This document shows positions 52,315 to 63,970 of a stretch of 64,000 nt of DNA, piece by piece (the first letter of the stretch is position 1; every line of letters begins with the position of its first letter). The stretch spans positions 23,132,740 to 23,196,739 of the forward strand of contig OZ020617.1 of NCBI GenBank assembly GCA_963971575.1. The letters run 5' to 3'. The DNA comes from Liopterus haemorrhoidalis (taxonomy: Eukaryota > Arthropoda > Insecta > Coleoptera > Dytiscidae). The position numbers and the translations under genes were made by a program. Under the pieces are notes generated by a model, which did not search any database, was not told the origin of the DNA, and saw only the letters and a program-made list of their open reading frames with translations.

Positions 52315-53340
52315 TTTTATATAACATTATATAAAATTTGCTGTTTTCTTTTCAGAAATAAGCAGGTATATTATTATTTAAGGTCTACTTGCTAAATATT
52401 TGTAGGTCTTAATTTTTCCTATTATATATGTAGTAATTTGTATTGTCTTGATCAAAAAAATCCTAAATTCTAAGTTTAAACTTGGTCACTTTTCGTAGTA
52501 AGATATATTTACACTGATGCTTGCTATCTAAAAAATGTGATAGTTATCAACTAAGTTCATGAAGTTAGTCGCCAATTAATTTTCATTTGTTAGTATAAAG
52601 TAGAAAACACTGCAGCTATAGTAGGCAGAAATAAAAAACAACCAGAATGTTAAATTAAAACTGAAACTCTAACCATAATTAGTTATAACGTTTAAATTTT
52701 ACAAACATTTCTCTCGTTTGTAATTTAAATTGACAATATTTGAAACTTTTGAAAACAGATAATGTTATATACAACACGTTTGCCTGATAATTATTACATG
52801 TCAAATGAAATTGTATAGGTTATTGGATTAATCGAATACGTCACACACACCAACACGCTTCAACAATGCGTCAAATATCAAGCGCCACTATGCGGATGTC
52901 ATTTCCGCCAAAAAACAAATGGGAATATTGACAAAAAAATTGCGATCTAAATACACATTCAGCTATTATTTTAAACAGGCAATAGTCAGTAATCGGGTGA
53001 TTGCAGTAACCAGTTGTTGTTTTTGATTTATGGAACTGATGTTAAAATAAATGTGTTAACTTCATACAGTCTTTAATTTAATGCACAATGTAATATAAAA
53101 TAGGTGGAGGTACTCTCTACGTTTTCAACATGGTTCTTGGTACACAACGTTAGGAAAATGACGCTGGTGCTTGTAACCTAATCAGTAGCCCTCAATCTAA
53201 TCAGTTCCGATTACATTAATTGCACCACAGTAGTTTCAAAATTTCTACTTAAATATATATCATACCTGACTAGTAAATGATGTAAAGACTTCCAATATTT
53301 AATTTCTAATTTCTTTCTTTTTCCATTTCTTTTTGTACAT
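52315..53340. other. Unassigned non-coding stretch
   Basis: AT-rich, with GCGCCACTATGCGGATGTCA at about 52882 as the only distinctive patch. No genes recognised. Confidence 0.35.
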
Positions 53341-53830
53341 TTCTTCTTCTTCTTCTTGGGGCACTGTCAGTTAGGTTGACCTTTGACCTCACTCACATAA
53401 GTTCTCCATCTTGTCCTGTTCATTATCAGGTCTTGCCATGTGCCCTGTATACCAATACTTCTTAGATCTTCGGTTAGCTGATCTCTCCATCTCTTGCGAG
53501 GTCTTCCCACTAGTCGACGGGTATTCAATCTTCCTTCCCATATCTTCCTAACCGTTCCATCCTCCCTCATCCTCATAACGTGTCCTATCCACTGTAATCT
53601 GCCTCACGGTTCTTGTGTTATATTCTACCTTGAGTAAAGTTCTCTGATATCTTTGTTCTTACAGATTCTCCATTCACCATTAATTTGAATGGGACTAAAG
53701 ATTATGCGTAACATTTTATTTTCGAAAACTATGAGGTGTTGTCGATCTTGCTTTATTAAGGCCCATGTTTCGGAGCCATACATAAGTCCGGGACGTACTT
53801 GCTCTAACCTGATCTTGGTGTTCCTAGACC
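53341..53830 (-). pseudogene. RTE-like LINE 3' end
   Basis: Minus strand: YGSETWALIK, QHLIVFENKMLRIIFSPIQI, NGEWRICKNKDIRELYS, a shift, LQWIGHVMRMREDGTVRKIW, VGRPRKRWRDQLTEDLRSIG, W..LIMNRTRWRTYVSEV to a stop, then a (GAA)n-type tail at 53341-53357. Same protein type as 40310-40740 (RL.W.GH.MRM, GRPRKRW) but a different copy. 5'-truncated at about 53830. Confidence 0.8.
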
Positions 53831-55070
53831 GGAGTACGAAATTTTCTACTATATGAATTATTGTGAAAACGGAGCATTATTATAATTTAATATTGACACG
53901 GAGTGAATTCAGAACGGAATCTTTTCTATAAAATTTATTATATAATATTAATTTACATCAGAATATAATTGTTGGTCAAAATGGCTGCTGGTGTTGTCCG
54001 TTAGAAGCTGATGTAAGTCTTGTTCTTGCCCCGGCTTCTCCAGGATCGGTCGACCCACCGCAGGTATCCCCACGAGGCGAACACGTGGATAAGCCCTGTA
54101 GACGACACTCACATCTCGTGTTGGTGACTTCAACAGCTGGGCTGGACCTTGGGCAGCGTGCTCACAAGAATGACTATCACTTCACTATCAAGAATAACTA
54201 ACCACGACTCTATTCCCTATGACCATTTTATAACTGTTAATCAGGACACTATGACGTCAGGTCCTACCTCAGTTGTTTTGGAAACATTATTCATTTGTGT
54301 AATTGTTGGCAGCAATTAAAGATCATAGTTATCACAATTGAATAATGTTTATCAACACATTAGAATGTAGTTCAAAACTTATGTTGACAAACACGCAACA
54401 CTCTGCATATTCTTTAATTTCCAAAACCGTACGTCAGCAACCTTGACCTACACAGCCTAAAGGTCGCTCAAGGAATTGAGACATTAGAACACAATTATAC
54501 CATAATTGTGACAATATCATTACGTAAGGCAAGAATATGTATGCCTACTAAGCAATAATAAGCAATAATCGCTGGATATCGTACGAAAAGATTCATTAAT
54601 ATCTTGACCGCACGCCTGGGAACATTATTTACTAGTATTTTCTGCTGTAAATGGAATGACAAAATAAAATTATGATTATTGAACATTGTTTTTATGATTA
54701 ATTGTTTAAATATCTAACAATTGCTTATAGGTATAGCCTGTTTATTTGGTTTAAGTGGAACTAGATTGTAAATTCTAGTAACTTTTCTCGATTAAGTGAG
54801 GTTTTCGATCATTTTGTTTAGCAAAGCCAACTTCAATCGCTAAAAAGAAAGCTCATGACAAAACAGAAAAATGAATATTTTAGTTAGTTCCGCTTAAACG
54901 TTGGAAATAGTCTATACGTGCAACCATAAACAACTGCCAATCCGTATATAAAATTAACTGTTAAAAAATCAAATTCAGGGGCACACACAGATTTTTGTAA
55001 TAATAATAATTTTGACAAATGCAGTAGAAATTTCTTAAATAGTAGATACTGAAGTTATGATGTATCATTT
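53831..55070. other. Unassigned stretch
   Basis: A GC-richer patch (53985-54180) carries a short minus-strand frame (53948-54133) I do not recognise. Otherwise AT-rich and featureless. Confidence 0.3.
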
Positions 55071-55159
55071 TATCATTTTCAAAATCAGAAGAAATAACAG
55101 AAGTGCTTGCCGATAAAAATTCATCAGGAAGCTATTACAGAGAGAATAATAAAAGTCAA

Positions 55160-55712
55160 TAAAGAAAAATGGATAATAGTCACAATTTACAGCGAAGGGA
55201 GAATGAAGGAAATAAAAAGCGAATTAGAGTAGAAAATAGACCCAACCCAGGAGCAAAATTTAGTAATAGGGGAAGATTTTAATGCAAGAATAGGAGAAAT
55301 GGGACACAGAGAAATTCACATTTCAGAAATTATAGACAGTAGAAAAAGAAAGTCAAAATATAAAAAAGTCAACAAAGAGGGTAAAATATTACTAGAAATG
55401 GTAGTAGAGAGAGGATGGAGTTTCCTGAATAGAAATGTCGAAAAAGAAGGGGAATATACTTATATAGGACCAAGAGGTGAAGCTACAGTTATAGACTACA
55501 CAATTGTGAATGAAGACGCGTTTCAGAAAATAGAGACGACATTTAAGGTAGAGGAAAGAGTGGAATCAGATCACCAACTTATCAAAACAATATTGCAAGA
55601 GAAGAGAGTAAAAGCAGAAACGAAAAACGAGATTACAGTAACAGACTGGTCGAAGGAAGGTATAAAGAAGTATAAAACACTAATCGTGAAGGAAAGATTC
55701 GAAAAAAATTAA
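55160..55712 (+). pseudogene. LINE endonuclease, C-terminal part
   Basis: Reading in: EKWIIVTIYSEGRMKEIKSE, a stop, NLVIGEDFNARIGEMGHREI (the GDFNAR box, here EDFNAR), then VVERGWSFLNRNVEKEGEYT, YIGPRGEATVIDYTIVNED (Asp), VESDHQLIKTIL (catalytic His), ending KERFEKN. AP-endonuclease features typical of LINEs. The GDFN Gly is Glu here. Frame broken at least once before 55299. Confidence 0.78.
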
Positions 55713-56179
55713 ATTGAACTAGAAATAAGTAATCTGGTAAACGAAATACACAACACAACGAAGCGAAGAAGATGCAACAGAACCGACAAACCCGGAAGAA
55801 ACAATTGATAGGATGTAAGCTGCAGAAAAAAGAAAAACAGAATGAAGATGGAATTAAAGAAATGGAAAAACGGGAAGATACGTAAAGAGGAATATGAGAG
55901 ACACCAGAAAGAGTACAAAAATTTATGCAGAATGAAGAAAAATAAATAGAATAAAGAAGAAATTAAGAATATAAACAATCATATTGAAGCATGGAAATAC
56001 ATTAATAAAGAAAGAGGAAAATATAAAGATACAGATGAAAACATAACAACAAATGAATGGAATGAACATTTTATTGAAATATTAAAGGGCCGAAACGAAA
56101 AACCAAAAAAGAAAATTAAGGAAAATCGGGAAAACGAAAAACACATCGAAGATATAACGTAAAAAGACAGATTAATAAA

Positions 56180-57197
56180 TTGAAAAAGAAGAAAGCCGCA
56201 GGGGAAGATGAAATAAAAAATGGGGCATGGATATATGGAACTGAGAATGTAATAACGAAGTTAACGGATGTATTAAACAGGATATGGAAAGGGGAACAAC
56301 TACCAGACAGATGGAGAAAAAGAAAAATACACCCGATACCTTCAACAGGAAGCAAAAAAGATGTAAACAATTACAGAGGGATTACGTTATTAGATACTGC
56401 ATACAAAATTATATGCAATGATCCTGGACGAAAAAAATAAAAAGGAAGCGCAAGAAAAAGGTATTATACCAGATATGCAAGTAGGATTTAGAAAAGAAAG
56501 AGGCACTATGGACAATATTTATATTGTTAATTATATAGTAGGAAGGGAAATCCTGAAAGAGAAAGGGAAAGTGTACGCCTTTTTTACAGATTTGAATGCG
56601 GCGTTTGATTCTGTTGATAGAGCAGAGTTGATTAAAACTCAAAAGAAATTGGGAATAAAAAACAGAATCGTCAACAGAGTAAAGGAAATATACAAGTTAA
56701 CCAGCAATGTGGTAAGAGTGGGACAGAAGGAAACCGAAGAGTTTTGGACAGTTCAAGGACTTCGGCAAGGATGTCCATTAAGCCCCATACTATTCATGCT
56801 ATATTTAGCAGATCTAAAAAGCCACTTGAAAAGGGGTCAAGAAGGGGGAGTGGTGATAGGCAGGATAAAAGGTATGTCTCTATCTTATGCGAATGATATG
56901 GTTTTGTTGGCAACAAAAGAAGAAGAAATGCAGGGAACGCTGAAAAGTTTTGAAAAATACCTAAGCATGAAAAAACTTAATCTAAATGCAGTTAAATCCA
57001 AAATCATGTTATTTCGAAAGGGAGGTGGAAGGGAGAAAGTAGAAAAATGGACATGGGGAGAAGAAAAAATGGAAAAAGTAAAGGAATATAAATACCTAGG
57101 GTACCAATTTAGAAACAACGGAGGAACAGAGGCACATACGAGATTATTAAATAAGAAGACCATGTATTGGGGAACGGAAATTCAAAGGGGATTATAG
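56180..57197 (+). pseudogene. LINE reverse transcriptase with YAND in place of YADD
   Basis: KKKKAAGEDEIKNGAWIYG, WRKRKIHPIPSTGSKKDVNN, YRGITLLDTAYKI; a frameshift at about 56420; then MQVGFRKERGTMDNIYIVN, VYAFFTDLNAAFDSVDRAEL (first Asp), GLRQGCPLSPILFMLYLADL, GMSLSYANDMVLLATKEEEM, LNLNAVKSKIMLFRKGG, VKEYKYLGYQFRNNGG. The active-site pair reads Asn-Asp (AAT GAT) rather than Asp-Asp, expected to abolish polymerisation. The 259-codon frame is otherwise continuous. Confidence 0.87.
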
Positions 57198-57960
57198 AAC
57201 TCGTATGCTCATGTACAAGGCGTTGTTAAAAAATATAATAATGTATGGAGCAGAAGTATGGGGATGGGCGGAATGAGATGTTGAATGGATGTTGGGAATA
57301 GACACGAACACGTCAACATACATTATACTGAAAGAGACGAAAATGAAGAAAATAAAAATAGAGGCAGTCAAAAACCATAAAATATGAAGAGAATATAATT
57401 AAACACCCGGAATAAGAAATTCTTTATAAATGCTGAAGGGAAATGGAAAAACGGAATCAACAAGGAAAGCCACTATCAAGATGGGAAAAGGAAAGGATGG
57501 AAATGTACGAATATTGTGGCTACTCAACAACAACGGTAAGACTACAAAGAATGAATGGAGAAGAATTGGGGCACGAAGTAACAGATCGACATACAACAAA
57601 CGGAGCTAGATACAAAAATAAGAGAATCAAGATATAACAGCAAACATGAAAACACCTGGACGGTAAAAAAAACCACAGTATTTGACAGAAAAAGGCAGTA
57701 CATAGAAGAAAAAAGTGATATCGAGATTTAGATGTAGAAATGAGGACAGGGACAATAATTTTTGGATGAAAGAGGAAGAAAGAACATTTAAAATGTGCAG
57801 GGAAGGAGACAATGGAGCATTTGTTGGAAGAATGTGAAAAAATACGACACAGTCGGAAACGAGAAAGGAAATTTTGGATGAAACAGGAAGGGGGTATGAA
57901 TAAATGAAAGAAGTGAAAAACAGAAGGAAAGAAATTAAAAAAAGGAGTCAACGAAGCTAT
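57198..57960 (+). pseudogene. LINE C-terminal region with zinc-finger-like end
   Basis: Shifted pieces: TRMLMYKALLKNIIMYGAEV, WGWAE, MLGIDTNTSTYIILKETKM, REMEKRNQQGKPLSRWEKER, MEMYEYCGYSTTTVRLQRMN, then FRCRNEDRDNNFWMKEEERT and CRECDETMEHLLEECEKI-like words (C..C...H....C). This is the thumb and C-terminal CCHC of the same LINE. Many stops and shifts. Confidence 0.7.
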
Positions 57961-58338
57961 TAACTAAAGGAGAAAGAGAGTAGATTTTAAGCCGGAAGGC
58001 GAAAATTATAATTATTATTAAGTGTAAGTTAATTACTGTATGATAAAATGTAGTACATAATATTTAATAATAAAAATATCTATCTATCTATAAAAATTCA
58101 TCAGACAGCCAGTATAGCCCAGAATTTCTAGCATATAAAACAAGAACAGAAACTGAAAACCTCGAAATTCAAGAATGCAATAATCCCATAAACTCATTAT
58201 TTACCATGAACGAACTACAGTGTGCCTTAAAAGAACTTAAAGATAATAAAGCACATGGACTTGATAATATCCCGAACGAATTGTAGAAACACGTACATCA
58301 TGAAACTTTAAACTTTATCCTAAACATTTATAACTACA

Positions 58339-60116
58339 CTAGGTTATTACCCGTCAACAATGACGGATTTATAATATAAAAATTTCAATTGTTTGTATGT
58401 GTATTTGGTTTTATTTTTTAACGTATCCTAATTTCGTCGCCAGTCTGCGAATCATGGGACAGGATATCACCAGTTAGCTAATCACGGGAGAGGGCGTCAC
58501 CTGTCAGCCAGTCAAGAAACAGGGTATCCCCAGTTAGCCAATCACGAGAACTTTAGAAAAATTGACGTCATAATGTTACCGACACTACATACAGACACTT
58601 GCTAATTATATAGTTAGATTATTTATTCATTATCTTTTTAAGATGAGAAAACGATTCATTTTTACTTATTACATTACATTTATATTGTTAAAACTAAAAA
58701 TAATTTGAGACGTTAATTTATGCCTACGAAACCCTAGACATATTTATATGTAATTATATTCGTACATACTTAGAGAATAAATCTGCAAAATATTGTTCAT
58801 ATCGGTTAAAGGATATAGGCTTGTCTAGAGTTTCTCGTTTATGCCTACGAAAACCAAAACATTTATATATAAAATTTTATCCGCAGTTTCTTAGAGAATA
58901 AATCTGCAAAATCGTTCATATCAGTCAAAGGAAACAGGAGTACCTAGAGTCTCTTGTTTATGGCTACGAAACCCTAGGCAGTTATGTATAGAATTATATT
59001 TGTAGATTCTTAGAGATTAAATCTGCAAAATATTGTTTATATCGGTCAAAGGAAACAGGAGTATCTAGAGTCTCTGGTTTATGCCTACAAAACTCTAGAC
59101 ATTTATGCATGTAATTATATTCGTAGATTCTTAGAAAATAAATCTGAAAAATACTGTTCATATCGGTAAAAGAATATAGGAGTACCCTAGGGTTTCTTGT
59201 TTATGCCCACGAAACCCTATACATTTCTATAAATTATTTTATCCGCAGATTTTTGAATAATAAATCGGCAAAATATTTTTCATATCGATCAAAGAATATA
59301 GAAGTGTTTACAGTTTCTTATTTATGCCTACGAAACTCTAGATATTTCTATACGGTGTTTTATCCGCAGATTTTTAGAGAATAAATTTGCAAAATGTTTT
59401 TCATATCGATCAAAGAATATAGAAGTGTCTAGAGTTTCTTATTTATATCTACGAAACTCTAGATATTTCTGCATGTTATTTTATCCGCAGATTCTTAGAG
59501 AATAAATCTGCAAAATATTGTTCATATCGGTCAAAGGATATAGTAGTCTCTTGTTTATGCCTACGAAACCCTAGACATTTATGTATGTGATATATTTGTA
59601 GATTCTTAGAGAATATATCTGCAAAATATTGTTCATATTGGTCAAAGGATATAGCAGTGTATATAGTTTCTTGTTTATGCCTACGAAACACTACACATTT
59701 CTATATGTTATTTTATTCGCAGTTTCTTAGAGAATAAATCTGCAAAATATTGTTGATATCAGTCAAATGATATAGGAGTATCTAGAGTTTCTTGTTTATG
59801 CCTACGAAACCCTAGACATTTTTGTAAATAATTATATTTGTAGATTCTAAGAAAATAAATCTGCAAAATATTATTCATATTGGTCGAAGGATATAGCAGT
59901 GTATATAGTTTCTTGTTTATGCCTATGAAATCCTACAAATTTCTATATGTAATTATATTCGTAGATTCTTAGAGAATAAATCTGCAAAATACCTGTCAAT
60001 CAAATCAAACTGGGAACACCCTGTTTCCCAGTTAGCCAATCACGAGAACCTTAGGAAAAATGACGTCACAGTGTTACACAATCACTAACACACGGTAGCT
60101 AATTATATATGTACGA
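58339..60116 (-). mobile_element. Non-autonomous Helitron with central tandem array
   Basis: On the minus strand it starts TCGTACATATATAATTAGC (60116), preceded by A, and ends CCGTCATTGTTGACGG (hairpin, 58351-58366), GTAATAAC, CTAG (58339), followed by T. The 6-bp stem eight bases from CTAG and the A/T target are textbook Helitron. Removing it restores the Jockey reading. A 110-bp block with CCCAGTTAGCCAATCACGAG and ATGACGTCA occurs near both ends (58530-58615, 60026-60105), bracketing the array. Confidence 0.85.
58712..59995. repeat. 120-bp minisatellite, about 11 copies, inside the Helitron
   Basis: Units begin TTTATGCCTACGAAACCCTA at about 58719, 58838, 58957, 59078, 59199, 59320, 59441, 59552, 59673, 59796 and 59917. 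Each contains TTCTTAGAGAATAAATCTGC, AAAATATTGTTCATATCGG and TCAAAGGATATAG. Copies differ by point changes and small indels. Confidence 0.95.
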
Positions 60117-60562
60117 TTAGTCAAAACAACACCTATCCAACACAATGGAAATTAGTCACAACAATACCAATTCTAAAACCAAATAAAGATAAAACCAACT
60201 CCGGAAATTACACACCAATTGCTATATTTAATTGATTCAGTAAACTTTTACAGAAAATGGCAACCAAAATATTAAACAGGTACTTAGAATCTAATAACTT
60301 TTTTAGTGATATCCAAAGTCGATTTAGAATAGGAAGATCAACCACAGATCACATAATTACACTCACATCTGAAATAGAAAAAGACCTCAAACATAAACAA
60401 CTGTTGATAGCAGTATTTTTCGATGTCGAAAAGCCTATGATACGACATGGAAATTTTCTGTCTAAAATCACTAAAAGAAACTGGAAACTGGAGAAATTTT
60501 TGATCTGTATCAAAGGCTATTTGCACATACGCAGTCCAATAAATATCACATGGTTGATCTGA
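60117..60562 (+). pseudogene. Jockey RT N-terminal half, last piece
   Basis: QNNTYPTQWKLVTTIPILKP, NKDKTNSGNYTPIAIF, a stop, FSKLLQKMATKILNRYLESN, NFFSDIQSRFRIGRSTTDHI, ITLTSEIEKDLKHKQLLIAV, FFDVEKPMIRHGNFLSKITK. These are Jockey RT motifs 1-3 (PILKPNKD, PI.....SK..E, Q.GFR..RSTTDH, FFD.EKA). The first catalytic Asp is kept (FFDVEK). No palm or YADD remains; the copy ends near 60562. Confidence 0.8.
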
Positions 60563-60639
60563 ACAATCTTTAATATGAAAACAAAACTGTATAACTGGTA
60601 AGTTTTTGTATTTTTTTATTTAAACTTTAATTTTCCCAC

Positions 60640-60669
60640 CAGTTGCTTAGTCCTAGAGCCGCCACTGGT
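60640..60669 (-). other. hAT-like terminus (CAGTGGCGGCTCTAGGACTA)
   Basis: On the minus strand CAGTGGCGGCTCTAGGACTA begins at 60668. CAGTGGCGGC starts are common hAT ends. No partner end was found. Confidence 0.35.
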
Positions 60670-61044
60670 CAAATATCAAATCAGACAGGAATAAACAAAC
60701 AATTGACAAGCATATGTCGGTCATATAATGAAATCATACGTCCAAACATATAAATCGCTATTTTGGGCAGAGTGGAGTTATCACTAGTTTCTATATCGTC
60801 ATTCCAAAATATGCGGATGTTTAATAATCCACACAGTATCCCAACTTCCACGTATGTCATGTAATAAAAGACAAATTCTGTTGGGCGGAACAGCGCTATG
60901 AAGTGACACCAAGCGGACAGAATTTGAACGAGTAACTGTTTGCTAGTGGCTACCTCATGTTGTTTGTATCGCGTTTAAACTTTAATGTTGCAGTTTGTTT
61001 GTAACATTAACTTTTAATAGCAACTATTTTTTTATATTATTTTG

Positions 61045-61205
61045 TGTTAGAATGAGTTGTCGTAACACAAACTGCTGTGTATTTGGTCACTCTAGGATAA
61101 GAAGTGAGAGAAACATTCACTTCCATTTTTTTCAAATGAAAACAAATTGTGAAAATAATAAATAGGTATATTTGGTATTGTGGAAGAGATAAATATGTAA
61201 AAAAT
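61045..61205 (+). pseudogene. THAP-domain exon remnant in the deleted ISL2EU
   Basis: ATG at 61051 gives MSCRNTNCCVFGH then a deletion relative to CCVFGCHSRKG, followed by shifted NIHFHFFQMKT-like and VEEINM words. The second half of the exon (KAWENAINTGK) resumes at 62197 beyond the nested repeat. The Cys spacing of the finger is disrupted. Clearly derived from the gene at 21322, with roughly 10-15% divergence by eye. Confidence 0.8.
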
Positions 61206-62194
61206 TGATGTGAAGCGTGAATTTTCATACATTTCAGGGTTTCGCAGGTATTTAGTAAGTGAATGAAGATTATTTGGGAAGCCAAAACAAATTATGTTAA
61301 TTTATTTTTTGTTTGTTTATTTTCATTCGAATGTCTAATACCATTATTAAGGTTTCTAAATATGTGCAGTATTTTTTTTTTTTTTTGTAATATATCAAGG
61401 TTCAATAAGATTTTAAAAATTGCACCTATGGCTTCCATTGGTTGTTTTAAGTCATTTACCCCGCTCCTTTGATTTCGTGTATTCTATTTCAACAATTTCC
61501 ACTGGTTATTAAATTTACGCTTTTAAAAATTAAATGCAACATTTGCCCAAATATAACTAGAATTTTGAAAAAATAATTTAAACAAAATAAAAATGCAAAA
61601 AAAACAGAAAAAATAAAATTGCCTTGTGAGCGGAGCGAACTTTAGTTTGCAAATTAGAACACAAGCATACTAGCCATTACACTATCAAAGCGTGCTTGTT
61701 CACTGGCTAAGTTATCAAATGCGTTATTTTCCGAAAACATAATCTGATCAAATATTCCTGTTGTACTATCCCAGTTCATAAAAATGTACATTACTTAGAT
61801 TTTTTTCAGATTTTTAGTTTAAGTCATCATTGCACAATTTTGGCAAAAATCGCATCTAAATAATTTATTTGTAAAAATCAAATTTTGATCGTTCATCCAC
61901 CTACTAAAGGCTTTAATTTGATACCCTACTCAGAATTTATTTATTATTTTTTTTTTTTTTTTCGATGAGCAGATATTTGTTTATATTTTTAGGGGGATAT
62001 GTTTTTTAGATGTTTTAGTATTTTTCCTATGTGCGGGTCAAAGAGTTTTATAAGCATGCCAAATTTCACTCTTTAGGTTTAGCCGTTTGGCTACAATTTT
62101 TACCGAACAGACAAACAGACAGACACACAGACAGGCAGACAAATGACAAAATGACGGTATAAGGATTTTTTGGTCATACCTACAAAACCCTAAA
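61206..62194 (+). repeat. Dispersed repeat family A, nested copy with both ends
   Basis: It separates ISL2EU exon halves, so its limits are well defined: left TTGATGTGAAGCGTGAATTT and AGGGTTTCGCAGGTA, right ATACCTACAAAACCCT. AGGGTTTYGYAGGTAT is an inverted motif at both sides. The interior contains a CAGACAGACAGACAC run (62110-62140) and, on the minus strand at 61640-61690, a tRNA-like stretch. No coding. Confidence 0.8.
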
Positions 62195-62893
62195 AAGCAT
62201 GGGAAAATGCTATAAATACGGGAAAAAGAGTGGGAATGTGTTAAATGCATTTAAGAGCTACAGATTACATCAATATTGTTAACTTATTAATATTTAACAA
62301 ATTAGTATTTATTAAAAATATTCAACAAATAAGAAATACTCAATTATAAAAATCCTTCTAGAGCATATATAAAGTATATTGTATATAAACGGGTAGATAA
62401 CCCGTATAACTTTAATATAGAATTAGAGGGCATGCGGTCTCAATTATTGTACGTAGATATTCTTATACAGCTTCACTGAAGTGTCTGCTTTCGTTTTTGA
62501 TTAATTTTTTTAGGCAGCGAGTTTCTAACAAAGTTTGCGGGTTACAGGTGCAGGTTATCTTGCAGTTGTAATTTTCCAGTGACTTTGTGAGGTGGTGGTT
62601 TTAGACTGCTTCTTGGTAAACATAACCCACATATGTCGACATACTCACTATTTTTTTCCGAAATTCCGTATAATATAACACGACCGGCGTTTAACAACTC
62701 CTCTACATCAATTACAAATTTAGAAGAAGATGTTTCACTTAAAAAATTAAAATGATTTAGTAAGGATAGCTGTTAATTATTCATTGTAAATCGAAGATTT
62801 AACATGGCAACAAATGAAACTTTCACATTACTCGTTTCGATCAGCTGTTTCACAGCGATCACAGCGCCGCCATCGGCCATTGTTGAGTCCAAT

Positions 62894-63473
62894 TCTACAT
62901 CTTCATTGAAATCATATCAATAAATACAGGTAACCCTTGAACCCTTACGAAGTTATGCAGTTTCAAAATAACACCTATATCTAGTAAGTCACAAGTTGTT
63001 ACAAAGTTTTTTTTTTATATATATTGTAACATTTTTCCTGTGTATTTTTCGTCAGAAAAACGTTGTGAATCGACTTCGAAGCTCTCCTGCAACGGCTCAG
63101 CTCAGTGTCGGAGAGTGAGACGGGTAAATTTATAGTAAGCGCCAGTTAGAATCTCTCGATGGAATCTTCCCGCGGCGGAACTTCTTCTCCATTTACTTTT
63201 CCTTTCTCTCCCTGAAAGGATTAAGGGAGTGATAGACTCGTACGTTAAATATCTTGATGTGACAGTGATAGGAAACTAACTCGACGTAATTCAGAAAACA
63301 ACGTACAGTCAATATTAAGTTTAATAAACAATAAACAGTAAAAAAAGGAATATAGTACAAATTTACTTACAATAATACAATTCATTTACAAAAGGTCCAG
63401 ATATGGCCTCCTCTATGACCGACTATCTGACTGGATCATAATAATAATATTTCTAGTGATCTCTGGTGGAATC
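62894..63473. other. Unassigned stretch, possible LTR
   Basis: TGTAACATTTTTCCTGTG at about 63029 and a GC-richer 150 bp after it look LTR-like, but no end or internal region can be confirmed; it may continue past the MITE beyond the window. Confidence 0.25.
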
Positions 63474-63970
63474 TTATACCCTTTTCACATCAGATGTTGA
63501 AGATTGGATGTTAAAGTGAATATGTCTTTAAACGCTAATGTGAAAACGTATGACCTCGTCTAAATACAAGCGATGTTGAAGACAGAGATCTGCGTCTTAA
63601 ACATCGTCCGCATTGCCAACATAATTTCTATTATAAAATACTCTTTGAATTTGTGCTTCTCTTCCTTTATCTATGTTGTATAATCAATAAACTAATAATA
63701 ACTGTAATAATTTAACAATTACGTAGATATATATTTATGTAATAACGCAAATAAACTTCTCCTAACCTTGATATATAAAATAATGACAGAATAAATTCAA
63801 ACGATTTAAAATTATGTTGGCAATGCATACTATCTTTACATGCAGATTTCCAGTTTTAACTCTGATTTTAGACCGGAGATTTAAACATCAAATGTGAAAG
63901 CAAACCGATGTTAAAGATCGGTGAACTTTAAGTTCACTCGTCTTGAATATCTAATGTGAAAAGGGTATTA
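63474..63970. mobile_element. MITE with TTA target duplication (TACCCTTTTCACAT ends)
   Basis: TTA at 63474-63476 and 63968-63970 brackets a 491-bp element starting TACCCTTTTCACATCAGATG and ending CTAATGTGAAAAGGGTA. Subterminal TTAAAGTGAA/AACTTTAAGTTCAC words occur. A three-base TTA duplication suggests a PIF/Harbinger-like origin. Non-coding. Confidence 0.7.

Larger units (their letters stand above)
55128..58089 (+). mobile_element. LINE with 15-bp target duplication and ATCT tail
   Basis: ATAAAAATTCATCAG is directly repeated at 55113-55127 and 58090-58104. The 2.96-kb unit starts within the endonuclease and ends in a TATCTATCTAT tail. It reads on the plus strand: endonuclease, RT, zinc-finger C-terminus. 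Confidence 0.9.
55071..60562 (+). mobile_element. Jockey-type LINE remnant split by two later insertions
   Basis: Coding pieces at 55071-55127, 58105-58338 and 60117-60562 join in order as one Jockey-like RT N-terminal half once the LINE (55128-58089) and the Helitron (58339-60116) are discounted. Confidence 0.8.
60875..62893 (+). mobile_element. Deleted ISL2EU derivative
   Basis: The left part (60877-61205) aligns with 21108-21470, from GAACAGCGCTATGAAGTGAC through the THAP start (MSCRNTNCCVFGHS-like). The right part (62195-62891) aligns with the THAP exon end, then 24035-24265, then 24540-24915, ending GTTGAGTCCA. AT lies at both edges. The catalytic genes are missing, so it is an internally deleted, non-autonomous relative, interrupted by a nested repeat. 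Confidence 0.85.

Noticed and set aside
49641..52320. TCAGTTTT as target duplication of the LINE at 49664-52314
   Set aside because: The left copy lies about 15 bp away from the tail rather than adjacent, so it is not a proper duplication.
55709..57951. Several minus-strand Phe/Leu/Ser-rich frames
   Set aside because: Antisense of an A-rich plus-strand LINE with clear RT motifs.
58712..59995. CRISPR-like or coding repeat
   Set aside because: A plain 120-bp tandem minisatellite within Helitron ends. Short frames such as 59476-59691 are incidental.
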